From the NCBI GenBank assembly GCA_000437755.1, contig FR900145.1, positions 51,871-115,870 on the forward strand: DNA of 64,000 bases, given 5' to 3'. Below the pieces are notes generated by a model, which worked only from the letters and a program-made list of their open reading frames with translations, ran no database searches and had not been told where the DNA came from. The DNA is from Roseburia sp. CAG:303 (GTDB lineage Bacteria; Bacillota; Clostridia; Lachnospirales; Lachnospiraceae). Shown here piece by piece: positions 1 to 8,700 of this stretch (position 1 is its first letter; each line of letters starts with the position of its first letter). A program made the translations under genes and the position numbers.

Positions 1-471
1 ATTATCGAGGCCCTGAAACAGTTTGGAAATATCATGACAAGTTACCATTTCAGAATTGAACGGGAAAATGGGCAGATTATAGAGGATGATTTTATTTATG
101 GCATGGTGACTAACTCGGTTTCGGCAGGTGGGTTCAAAGGAATTACCGGAAGAAACATTATTCTAGATGATGGACTGTTTGAAGTCACATTACTTAAGAA
201 GCCGAAGAATCCGCTGGAATTGCAGGATATGATTAGCAGCATTATTACGCAGAAGAAATGCAAGAATATCATCTCTTTTAAAGCATCGAAGCTGAAATTT
301 TATTCTGAAGAAAAAGTAAAATGGGTTCTGGATGGAGAATATGGCGGATGCCTCAAAAAAGTAATTATCCGGAATTATAAATGTGCGGTAAAAGTGATGA
401 CCGGACTGGATATCAGTAGAAAAGATAAAGTCATTGATAAAGTGAAAATGACTCTAAATTTAGACAAATAG
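1..471 (+). CDS. Diacylglycerol/lipid kinase, C-terminal part (5' end outside window)
   Basis: Frame is open from base 1, so the gene begins upstream; about 156 residues are visible, and an internal ATG at 34 is not the start. The visible part matches the C-terminal beta-sandwich half of the DagK/YegS lipid kinase family, including the family-typical segment WVLDGEYGG near the end, where the acidic pair helps metal binding. Family members phosphorylate diacylglycerol or related lipids at the inner membrane face, recycling diacylglycerol from envelope polymer synthesis. The ATP-binding half is not in the window, so the exact substrate cannot be judged. The next gene, rpoD, has its own promoter, so the two are probably not one operon. 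Confidence 0.8.
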   Translation: MIEALKQFGNIMTSYHFRIERENGQIIEDDFIYGMVTNSVSAGGFKGITGRNIILDDGLFEVTLLKKPKNPLELQDMISSIITQKKCKNIISFKASKLKFYSEEKVKWVLDGEYGGCLKKVIIRNYKCAVKVMTGLDISRKDKVIDKVKMTLNLDK

Positions 472-525
472 CACAGATAATGAAGCAATAATTTAATAGT
501 TTTTCACAAAAATAGATTTTTTTCG

Positions 526-547
526 ACAGCCATGTTTACATGGCTGT
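526..547 (+). terminator. Hairpin downstream of the lipid kinase gene, overlapping the rpoD promoter
   Basis: Perfect 9-bp stem ACAGCCATG / CATGGCTGT with a TTTA loop, followed by TGTTTTC and preceded by a T-run. It can act as the terminator of the lipid kinase gene. The -35 box of the rpoD promoter (535-540) lies in the loop and the start of the right arm, so the inverted repeat could also be an operator. Confidence 0.5.
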
Positions 548-563
548 TGTTTTCGGTTATAAT
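535..563 (+). promoter_or_regulatory. Sigma-A promoter of rpoD
   Basis: TTTACA at 535-540, 17-bp spacer, TATAAT at 558-563, followed 47 bases later by the rpoD start codon. Close to consensus for the housekeeping sigma factor. Confidence 0.75.
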
Positions 564-610
564 AACAAAGATACATATAATAGCCTTACTATCGAAATGG
601 GAGATACACT

Positions 611-1756
611 ATGAATGATATAGCAATGAACGAAGAGAAAATATTTTTGGAAAGCCTGGAACAACTGGTAGAACTTGCGAAATCAAAAAAGAATATGCTT
701 GAAATTTCGGACATTGACAAATTTTTAAAAGATAAAAGTATTAGTGCGGAACATATAGATTTGATCTATCAGTATCTGGAGGAGAAAAAGATAGATGTAG
801 TTCCGAATACGGAAGAAGCTTTTTTGGAAGAAGATGATCTTCTTTTAGAGCCTACCGATGATGATTTTGAAGATGAAGAGAATATTGATTTAGATGCTAT
901 AAATCTTCTGGAAGGGATCGGAACGGAAGATCCGGTCAGAATGTATTTGAAAGAAATTGGTACTGTACCTCTTTTATCTGCGGATGAAGAGTTACGTCTT
1001 GCCAGAGAAAAAGCAGAAGGCGGACCAAGAGGACAGAGAGCGAAAGAAAAACTCATAGAGGCCAATTTACGACTGGTAGTAAGTATTGCAAAGCGTTATA
1101 CAGGAAGAGGTATGAGTTTTCTGGATCTTGTCCAGGAAGGAAACCTGGGACTGATCAAAGGGGTTGAGAAATTTGATCCGGATAAGGGATTCAAACTCAG
1201 TACTTATGCAACATGGTGGATTCGCCAGTCCGTTACAAGGGCACTTGCCGATCAGGCACGTACGATCCGTGTACCGGTGCATATGGTGGAAACCATCAAC
1301 AGAATGTCCAAGATGCAGAGAAAGCTGACATTGGAGCTGGGATACGAACCGTCCACGGCAGAACTGGCCAATGCACTGGATATGCCGGAAGAAAAAGTAC
1401 TTGAGATTATGCAGATTGCAAGAGAACCAGCTTCTCTGGAAACACCTATCGGTGAAGAGGATGATTCCAATCTGGGAGATTTTGTTGCAGATAACAATAC
1501 AGTCACACCGGAACAGAATGTGGAATCCGTTATGCTGAGAGAACATATAGATATCCTGCTGCAGGATTTAAAAGACAGGGAAAAACAGGTTATTGTACTG
1601 CGGTTCGGACTGGAAGACGGGCATCCGAGAACATTGGAAGAAGTAGGTAAGGAATTCAATGTTACAAGAGAAAGAATACGCCAGATTGAAGCAAAGGCAT
1701 TGCGGAAATTAAGAAATCCGGTTAGAAGTAAAAAGATTAAGGACTTCCTCATGTAG
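611..1756 (+). CDS. rpoD: RNA polymerase primary sigma factor RpoD (SigA)
   Basis: Primary sigma-70 factor, 381 residues, which directs RNA polymerase to housekeeping promoters. The N-terminal region 1.1 is short and acidic (residues about 60-95), as usual in Firmicutes. Region 1.2 has [11 protein letters not shown]. Region 2 has [18 protein letters not shown] and the -10 recognition/melting segment with [10 protein letters not shown]. Region 3 follows [11 protein letters not shown], and region 4 ends with the helix-turn-helix segment [18 protein letters not shown]. Start ATG at 611 has GGGAG at 598-602. In many Firmicutes rpoD follows dnaG; here a lipid kinase gene precedes it and rpoD has its own promoter and terminator, so it looks monocistronic. 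Confidence 0.98.
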   Translation: MNDIAMNEEKIFLESLEQLVELAKSKKNMLEISDIDKFLKDKSISAEHIDLIYQYLEEKKIDVVPNTEEAFLEEDDLLLEPTDDDFEDEENIDLDAINLLEGIGTEDPVRMYLKEIGTVPLLSADEELRLAREKAEGGPRGQRAKEKLIEANLRLVVSIAKRYTGRGMSFLDLVQEGNLGLIKGVEKFDPDKGFKLSTYATWWIRQSVTRALADQARTIRVPVHMVETINRMSKMQRKLTLELGYEPSTAELANALDMPEEKVLEIMQIAREPASLETPIGEEDDSNLGDFVADNNTVTPEQNVESVMLREHIDILLQDLKDREKQVIVLRFGLEDGHPRTLEEVGKEFNVTRERIRQIEAKALRKLRNPVRSKKIKDFLM

Positions 1757-1767
1757 GAGGTCCTTTT
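1739..1767 (+). terminator. rpoD intrinsic terminator
   Basis: Stem AAGGACTTCCT / AGGAGGTCCTT (one G-T pair) followed by TTTTCC; the left arm overlaps the last codons of rpoD and the stop lies in the loop region. Confidence 0.75.
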
Positions 1768-1779
1768 CCAGTTTATTAG

Positions 1780-1980
1780 GTAATTGCGAAACACTTAAAT
1801 TTTTGTAAATGCATATGCAAATGAAACATTACCACGAAGGCACGCTCTCGCTACATTCGGCTGGTAGCGGTACTAAGATGCTAAAATACAGCATCTAAGT
1901 GCCGACCGCCTCATAGTACCTTCTTAGTAATTGTTTGATTTGCATATACAATAAAGATAAACTATGAGTTTCGCAATTAC
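1780..1980. repeat. Palindromic MITE-like repeat element (about 200 bp)
   Basis: The element has perfect 13-bp terminal inverted repeats: GTAATTGCGAAAC at 1780-1792 and its reverse complement at 1968-1980. Inside are further imperfect complementary blocks (ATATGCAAAT near 1813 against ATTTGCATAT near 1938) and a central 14-bp stem at 1869-1882 / 1890-1903 with a 7-base loop. A 15-base sequence, CCTTTTCCAGTTTAT, occurs on both sides at 1762-1776 and 1980-1994, which looks like a target duplication. No open reading frame of note lies inside. It fills most of the gap between rpoD and the PL11 gene. It could be a non-autonomous mobile element or a structured RNA; no transposase of matching type is in the window. 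Confidence 0.7.
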
Positions 1981-2005
1981 CTTTTCCAGTTTATAATAAA
2001 AAGGA

Positions 2006-2035
2006 GTAATTGCAAAACACTTAAATATTTATAAA
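2006..2035 (+). repeat. Solo left-end copy of the palindromic repeat
   Basis: GTAATTGCAAAACACTTAAA here matches the left end of the 1780-1980 element with one change (A for G at the ninth base), and similarity continues for about ten more bases. It ends just before the ribosome-binding site of the PL11 gene (AAAAGGAG at 2043-2050). Confidence 0.6.
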
Positions 2036-2056
2036 AGACTGCAAAAGGAGATTAAA

Positions 2057-4756
2057 ATGAAAGAATACAGCATAAAGTTCCATGATAACCGTCTGGTGGA
2101 TACGGATGGTCTGAATGTGGAGCAGATAAGTGACCATTCATACCGCATCAGCATTGCTGACGGAAGATATAATGTCAGGGTTCTGGATGGGGATTTGAAT
2201 GACAGAGGGGATGTGAATGTGTATACAACCTTAAACCACGTCCGTCAGAATCCGATCTGGGCGGGGGATAAGGTGATACGTTCCGGGTGTTATAAGACCG
2301 AAGTAAAAAACGGATGCATGGAAATCAGTTTCTCCGGAAAATATGTATGTATACAGGGGATTGATATTGCGGCAGAGATTGAGGACGAGATCGAATCGCT
2401 TTCTGCCGGGGTTCATGCATCGGAAGAAAAATCCTCGGTCAGATTATTCATCCGGAGAAACACGCAGTATGAAAAGGTTCATTTATACAGGAAAAAGTGT
2501 GGAAGCGGAATGGATCCGGAGATGATTGAACTGTGCGGGGAAGAATATGTGGATGAAGATGTCCTGCTGTGTGAAAGCTACGAATATTATGCCTGCATTG
2601 TGGACAACCTTGGATTCGAGGGAAAGATTTCGGATAAAATAACCGTAGAGATAGCAGATAAAACGGCCGCAAAACCGGAGATAAAAAACTATACGGTAAA
2701 AACAGTGAATGAGCATACCACGAAGCTGACCTGGGAGGGAAAAGCATGGAAATACCGCATTTACCGGAAAACAGCAGTCAGTAACTACAAATTTCTGGGA
2801 GAAACAGAGAACTGTAGTTTTACAGATGAAACCATGATTACCGATCGGAGTTATATTTATGCGGTACAGGCTCTTTCAACCGGCGGAAAAAGCAGACGGA
2901 AAGAAGCAGAGTCACAGATTTTTGCGCCACTTCGCAGGCGGCAGATGGAACAGCTTGACAGAGGTGCTGTGGCGATACGCACAAGGCGGGGAATGTATCT
3001 GACCTTCCGGCTCGCCGCCTGGGAATATGAAACGGCGGAGTTTCATATTTATGCGGACGGAAAACGGATTGCACAGATTGGAAAACACGATGCAACGAAT
3101 TATCTGGATAAAAAAGGCGATCTCCATACCCGGTATGAGATAAAGAAGGTTACGAACGGAAAAGAAGAAGAACATGGATACATTGCAAAGAATCTGGCAC
3201 ATAACTATTTCGATTTGCCGATAAACAAACCGGCGGATTACAAAGCTCCGGATGGAGCGATCTATTCCTATACGGCAAATGATGCAAGTGTCGCAGATCT
3301 TGACGGAGATGGCGAGTACGAACTGATTTTGAAGTGGGACTGTGCAGGACGGGATAATTCCCATGCGGGATATTCCGGGCCGGTATTTCTCGATGCCTAT
3401 AAACTGGATGGACGTATGCTGTGGAGAATCGATCTTGGAAGAAATATCCGGGCAGGAGCACATTATACCCAGTTCATGGTATATGATTTTGATGGGGACG
3501 GATATGCGGAAATGATCGTAAAGACGGCAGACGGAACCAGAGATGCCGCTGGAAATTATGTCGGGGACAAGACAAAAGATTACCGCAACCGGGAAGGATT
3601 CATTATCGAAGGACCAGAGTATCTGTCTTTGTTTGATGGAAGATACGGAACCCTGCTGGACACCATTCCATACGACCCGCCGCGTGGCAATATTGCCGAT
3701 TGGGGTGACTCCTGGGGCAATCGTGTGGATCGCTTCCTCGCCTGCGTGGCATATCTTGACGGCATACATCCGAGCGCGGTTATGTGCCGCGGTTACTACG
3801 ATCACGGCAGACCGGCACATCTGGCAGCCTGGGATGTAAAAGATAAAAAATTAGTAAAACGCTGGAAATTTGAGGCAAATCACAAGCAGAACATCGAGTA
3901 TACCAACCAGGGCTTCCATAACCTGGCGGTGGCCGATGTGGACGATGACGGCTGTGACGAGATTATCTACGGAGCATGTGTCATTGACCATGACGGAACC
4001 GGGCTGTATTCGACCGATCTGGGACACGGAGATGCCATGCATGTGGGTAAATTCACGAAAGACTCACCGGGATTCGATTACTTTGGAATCCATGAAGATG
4101 CGGACTGCCCGTGGGGCATCGAGGCACACGATGCAGGAACCGGAAAACACCGGTTTGGGATTCGTACCGGAAAAGATACCGCAAGAGGGCTGACTGCCAA
4201 AATTGATCCGAGGTATGATGGAAACCAGATGTGGGCATACTATGGCGGTGGGTTATATAATTATGCGGACGGAAAGAAAATCACGGATACATTTCCGGAG
4301 CAGGTGAATTTTGCCATCTGGTGGGACGGCGATCTGCTGAGGGAACTTCTGGATCATGACTGGTATGGCTATGAAACGGGAGTTGGAATTCCGAAGATTT
4401 ACAAGTGGAACTGGAGAACGGAGGAAACAGAAATCCTGCTTTCCACCGATCAGGTGCTATCCAATAACGGAACAAAAGGAAACCCGTGTATTCAGGCATG
4501 TCTGTTCGGGGATTGGCGGGAAGAAGCTGTATTCCGTGGAAAAAACAGTGAATTTCTGAGGATTTATACCACAACCGAACCGACAAAGTGCAGAATCTAT
4601 ACCCTGATGCATGATGCGGTTTACCGCATGGGGATTGCATGGCAGAATACGGCATACAACCAGCCGCCGCAGACAGGTTTCTATATCGGCCCGGATATGA
4701 AAGGAATCAAAGTTCCGCCGCAGGATTATATCAGCCCGGCAAAAATGGGAGAATAA
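2057..4756 (+). CDS. Rhamnogalacturonan lyase, polysaccharide lyase family 11, with long N-terminal extension
   Basis: 899-residue PL11 lyase, which cleaves rhamnose-galacturonate bonds of the rhamnogalacturonan-I backbone by beta-elimination. The catalytic eight-bladed propeller starts near residue 295 (QMEQLDRGAVAIRTRRG) and shows several calcium-binding loops of the type DLDGDGEYEL (about residue 414) and DFDGDGYAEM, plus the family-typical DASVADLDGDG and AHYTQFMVYDFDG segments. The first 290 residues are an extension with beta-rich and fibronectin-III-like character. There is no signal peptide, so the enzyme is intracellular, like the exo-acting B. subtilis YesX type. Start ATG has AAAAGGAG upstream. 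The gene is translationally coupled to the next one (no gap). Its substrate fits the arabinogalactan-directed enzymes encoded further right. Confidence 0.92.
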   Translation: MKEYSIKFHDNRLVDTDGLNVEQISDHSYRISIADGRYNVRVLDGDLNDRGDVNVYTTLNHVRQNPIWAGDKVIRSGCYKTEVKNGCMEISFSGKYVCIQGIDIAAEIEDEIESLSAGVHASEEKSSVRLFIRRNTQYEKVHLYRKKCGSGMDPEMIELCGEEYVDEDVLLCESYEYYACIVDNLGFEGKISDKITVEIADKTAAKPEIKNYTVKTVNEHTTKLTWEGKAWKYRIYRKTAVSNYKFLGETENCSFTDETMITDRSYIYAVQALSTGGKSRRKEAESQIFAPLRRRQMEQLDRGAVAIRTRRGMYLTFRLAAWEYETAEFHIYADGKRIAQIGKHDATNYLDKKGDLHTRYEIKKVTNGKEEEHGYIAKNLAHNYFDLPINKPADYKAPDGAIYSYTANDASVADLDGDGEYELILKWDCAGRDNSHAGYSGPVFLDAYKLDGRMLWRIDLGRNIRAGAHYTQFMVYDFDGDGYAEMIVKTADGTRDAAGNYVGDKTKDYRNREGFIIEGPEYLSLFDGRYGTLLDTIPYDPPRGNIADWGDSWGNRVDRFLACVAYLDGIHPSAVMCRGYYDHGRPAHLAAWDVKDKKLVKRWKFEANHKQNIEYTNQGFHNLAVADVDDDGCDEIIYGACVIDHDGTGLYSTDLGHGDAMHVGKFTKDSPGFDYFGIHEDADCPWGIEAHDAGTGKHRFGIRTGKDTARGLTAKIDPRYDGNQMWAYYGGGLYNYADGKKITDTFPEQVNFAIWWDGDLLRELLDHDWYGYETGVGIPKIYKWNWRTEETEILLSTDQVLSNNGTKGNPCIQACLFGDWREEAVFRGKNSEFLRIYTTTEPTKCRIYTLMHDAVYRMGIAWQNTAYNQPPQTGFYIGPDMKGIKVPPQDYISPAKMGE

Positions 4757-4759
4757 GTG

Positions 4760-5560
4760 ATGCAGTTATATTTTGAAATCATGGGACTAAGGATACCGGC
4801 ATATTCTACGATGGCTTTGGCAGGCTTTCTCTGTGCGTTGGTTGTGGCGCGGAAACTGGCAAAGAATATCATGACATACGATTTCTGGTGTGCCATTAGT
4901 TATGGGGGAATCGCAATGATTGCGGGGGCAAAATTATTCTATGCCATTCCATTTCTTATACAGGGAAATACAGGGAATCTCCGGGAATTATTTGCCGGCT
5001 ATGTGTTTTACGGCGGTATGCTTGGCATGACAGCGGGCATTGCCTTCTATGCCCGCATGAGAAAACAACCCGTCACGATGTATCTCGATATTCTGGCGGT
5101 TGTTATTCCTTTGTTTCACGGGTTTGGAAGGCTGGGCTGTTTTTTTGCCGGCTGCTGTTATGGCAGGGAATATCACGGTATCTTTGCCGTCCATTTTCCG
5201 GCGAATCCATACGAACCGGGCATAGAACTTGTACCGAGAGTTCCAGTTCAGATCATGGAAAGCCTGTGCAATTTCCTGCTGTTCTTTTTTCTGCTATGGT
5301 ACAGGAAGAAGAAGCCGGCACCGGGAAGGATAATGGGACTGTATCTAACCATCTATCCGGCGGTTCGGTTTCTGCTGGAAATGCTGCGTGGAGATATGGT
5401 TCGTGGAGTATATCAGATCGCCGGCATAGCATTTTCCACGTCCCAGCTGATCAGTGTGGTATTATTTACAACTGGAATTGTTCTGATTCAACATAAAATT
5501 CCGGAAAATGACATGGAAAATAAAAAAAGTGAAAAAAAGTTTCAAAAAAATAGAAGGTAA
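4760..5560 (+). CDS. Prolipoprotein diacylglyceryl transferase (Lgt)-like membrane protein
   Basis: About 266 residues with seven hydrophobic segments. The Lgt signature is present as HGFGRLGCFFAGCCYG (about residues 118-133), and VPVQIMES follows the usual conserved loop. Lgt moves a diacylglyceryl group from phosphatidylglycerol to the lipobox cysteine of prolipoproteins, so it would process lipoproteins such as the binding protein at 29744. A GTG at 4757 directly follows the previous stop; the ATG at 4760 has the better distance from GGGAGAA. Coupling to a lyase gene is unusual, since lgt normally sits with cell-envelope genes. The lysine-rich C-terminus (KNRR) faces the cytoplasm. Whether it is the main lgt or a paralogue cannot be told. 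Confidence 0.85.
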   Translation: MQLYFEIMGLRIPAYSTMALAGFLCALVVARKLAKNIMTYDFWCAISYGGIAMIAGAKLFYAIPFLIQGNTGNLRELFAGYVFYGGMLGMTAGIAFYARMRKQPVTMYLDILAVVIPLFHGFGRLGCFFAGCCYGREYHGIFAVHFPANPYEPGIELVPRVPVQIMESLCNFLLFFFLLWYRKKKPAPGRIMGLYLTIYPAVRFLLEMLRGDMVRGVYQIAGIAFSTSQLISVVLFTTGIVLIQHKIPENDMENKKSEKKFQKNRR

Positions 5561-5569
5561 ATTGTTTCT

Positions 5570-5610
5570 AAAACGTGGAGTTCCAGATGAGAATTCCACG
5601 TTTTACTTTT
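5570..5610 (+). terminator. Terminator after the PL11-lgt operon
   Basis: Stem AAAACGTGGAGTTC / GAATTCCACGTTTT with a 6-7 base loop, ending in TTTTACTTTT. Confidence 0.8.
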
Positions 5611-5681
5611 AAATAAACAGACAATAAATAAATAAAAAAATAAATAGTCAAATTATCAGACAATACAACTAAAAAAACATA

Positions 5682-5710
5682 TTTACAAATGAAAAAGATA
5701 GTAGTATATT
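5682..5710 (+). promoter_or_regulatory. Sigma-A promoter of gltBD
   Basis: TTTACA at 5682-5687, 17-bp spacer, TATATT at 5705-5710. The leader to the gltB start is about 75 bases. Confidence 0.7.
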
Positions 5711-5788
5711 ATATACAGCTTAAGGAAAAAGACAAATGTCCTTGCGGTAAAGACACACAATAACTCAAGGGATAGATGGAGGATAAAG

Positions 5789-8700
5789 ATGCAGCAGAAA
5801 GCGAATGGATTATACGATCCGAGATTTGAACATGATAACTGTGGTATCGGAGCAATTGTTAATATCAAAGGAAATAAAGATCACGAGGCAGTAGAAGGTG
5901 CGCTTGGTATCGTAGAGCATCTCGAACACAGAGCAGGAAAAGATGCGGAAGGAAAGACCGGTGATGGTGTCGGAATCCTTTTACAGATTTCCCATAAGTT
6001 TTTTAAGAAGGTGGCAGATTCCCTCGGCATTTCACTGGGAAATGAGAGAGAATACGGTGTCGGAATGTTTTTCTTCCCACAGGATGAATTACAGAGAAAA
6101 CAGGCAATGAAGATGTTTGAAATCATTGTCAAGAAAGAAGGACTTGAGTTCCTCGGCTGGAGACAGGTTCCAACACATCCGGATGTACTGGGACATAAGG
6201 CAGTCGAAGTTATGCCGTGTATCATCCAGGCATTCATCCGCAAGCCGGCAAAAGTAAATGCAGGTATTGATTTTGACCGCAAACTGTATGTGGCAAGACG
6301 TGTATTTGAACAGTCTAACGAAGATACCTATGTTGTATCACTTTCGAGCAGAACGATTGTATACAAGGGTATGTTCCTGGTTGGACAGCTCCGTACCTTC
6401 TTCAGTGACTTACAGGATCCGGATTATGAATCAGCCATCGCCATTGTACATTCCAGATTCAGTACGAATACACAGCCGAGCTGGATGAGGGCACATCCGA
6501 ACAGACTGCTGGTACATAACGGTGAGATTAACACCATCCGCGGAAATGTGGATAAGATGATTGCAAGGGAAGAAACCATGCATACTTCATGTCTTGCAGA
6601 TGAGATTAACAAGGTAATACCGGTTATCAATGCAGAGGGTTCTGATTCCGCAAGACTGGATAATATGCTTGAATTCATGGTAATGAGTGGAATGGATCTC
6701 CCGCTTGCCGTAATGATAGCCATTCCGGAACCGTGGGACAATAACTTAAATATCAGCCAGGCAAAGAGAGATTTCTATCAGTATTATGCAACCATGATGG
6801 AACCATGGGACGGACCGGCATCCATTCTGTTTTCCGATGGTGATGTGATGGGTGCGGTACTTGACCGTAACGGATTAAGACCTTCCAGATATATGATTAC
6901 CACGGACGATAAGCTCATTCTTTCTTCCGAAGTCGGAGTGCTTGACATTGATCCGGCAAAGATTGTTGTCAAAGAAAGATTAAGACCGGGCAAGATGCTC
7001 CTGGTAGATACCGTACAGGGCAGAGTCATCGATGATGAAGAATTAAAAGAAAAATATGCAAAAAGACAGCCATATGGTGAGTGGCTCGATGCAAATATCG
7101 TAAAACTTCAGGATTTGAAGATTCCGAATAAGAGAGTGGAAGAATATTCCAAGGAAGAACTCCAGAAACTGCAGAAATCTTTTGGTTATACTTATGAAGA
7201 TGTAAAGACCAGCATTCTTCCGATGGCACTGACCGGAACAGAACAGATTTCAGCCATGGGAAATGATACCCCGTTAGCAGTTCTTTCCGACCGCAACCAG
7301 CCGCTGTTCAATTATTTCAAACAGTTGTTTGCACAGGTTACCAATCCGCCGATTGATGCGATCCGTGAGGAAGTCGTAACATCCACAACCGTTTATGTCG
7401 GCTCAGAAGGCAATATCCTCGAGGAATCACCGGAAAACTGCAAGGTATTGAGAGTTAATAACCCGATTCTTACCAGCACAGACCTGTTAAAGATTAAAAA
7501 TATGAAGGTGGACGGCTTTAAAGTAGCAGTCATTCCGATTATTTATTATAAAAATACATCCTTAAAGAAAGCGATTGACCATGTATTCCTGGAAGCAGAC
7601 AGGGCACACAAGGACGGTGCCAATATCCTGATTCTGTCAGACAGGGGTGTGGATGAAAATCATGTAGCCATTCCGTCACTGCTTGCGGTATCCGCACTGC
7701 ATCAGCATCTGGTAGTGACAAAGAAGAGAACCTCACTTGCCATCATTCTGGAAAGCGGCGAACCGAGAGAAGTACATCACTTCGCAACATTGCTCGGCTA
7801 TGGTGCATGTGCCATCAATCCATATCTGGCACAGGATTCCATCCGCGAACTGATTGATGAAAACTTATTGGATAAAGATTATTATGCAGCAGTCAATGAT
7901 TATAACTCAGCGATTCTGCATGGTATCGTAAAGATTGCTTCCAAGATGGGAATTTCCACGATCCAGTCCTATCAGGGTTCACAGATTTTTGAAGCCATCG
8001 GTATTAATAAAGAAGTAATAGATACATATTTTACCAATACAGTCAGCAGAATCGGCGGTATTTCCTTAAAGGATATTGAGAGTGATGTTAATAAGCTTCA
8101 TTCCAAAGCATTTGACCCGTTAGATCTCGGTGTGGACTATACCCTCGACAGCGAAGGAACACACAAGTTCCGGAGCGGAAAAACCGAACATTTATACAAT
8201 CCAAAGACCATACATCTTCTTCAGGAGTCTACGAGAACAGGAAACTATGATCTGTTTAAGGAATATACGAAAGAAGTCGATGCGGAAGGCCAGGATGTAA
8301 ACCTGAGAGGACTCATGGACTTCAATTATCCGAAGAAATCCATTCCGCTTGACCAGGTAGAAAGCATTGATTCCATCGTGCGCAGATTTAAGACAGGTGC
8401 AATGTCCTATGGTTCTATTTCAAAAGAAGCACATGAAACCCTTGCAATTGCCATGAATACCCTGCATGGACGTTCCAACAGTGGTGAAGGTGGCGAGGAC
8501 CTCGAAAGACTGACCGTAGGACCGGATGGACTGAACAGATGTTCTGCCATCAAACAGGTAGCATCCGGAAGATTTGGTGTTACATCCAGATATCTTGTCA
8601 GCGCAAATGAAATCCAGATTAAGATGGCACAGGGAGCAAAACCGGGTGAAGGCGGTCATCTGCCAGGCAAGAAAGTTTATCCGTGGATTGCAAAGACCAG

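Noticed and set aside
1780..1980. Riboswitch controlling the PL11 gene
   Set aside because: Terminal inverted repeats and flanking direct repeats fit a mobile element better, and related copies occur in an unrelated place (38404).
2912..3820. Long minus-strand reading frame inside the PL11 gene
   Set aside because: Shadow of the conserved lyase frame; no domain, promoter or ribosome-binding site.
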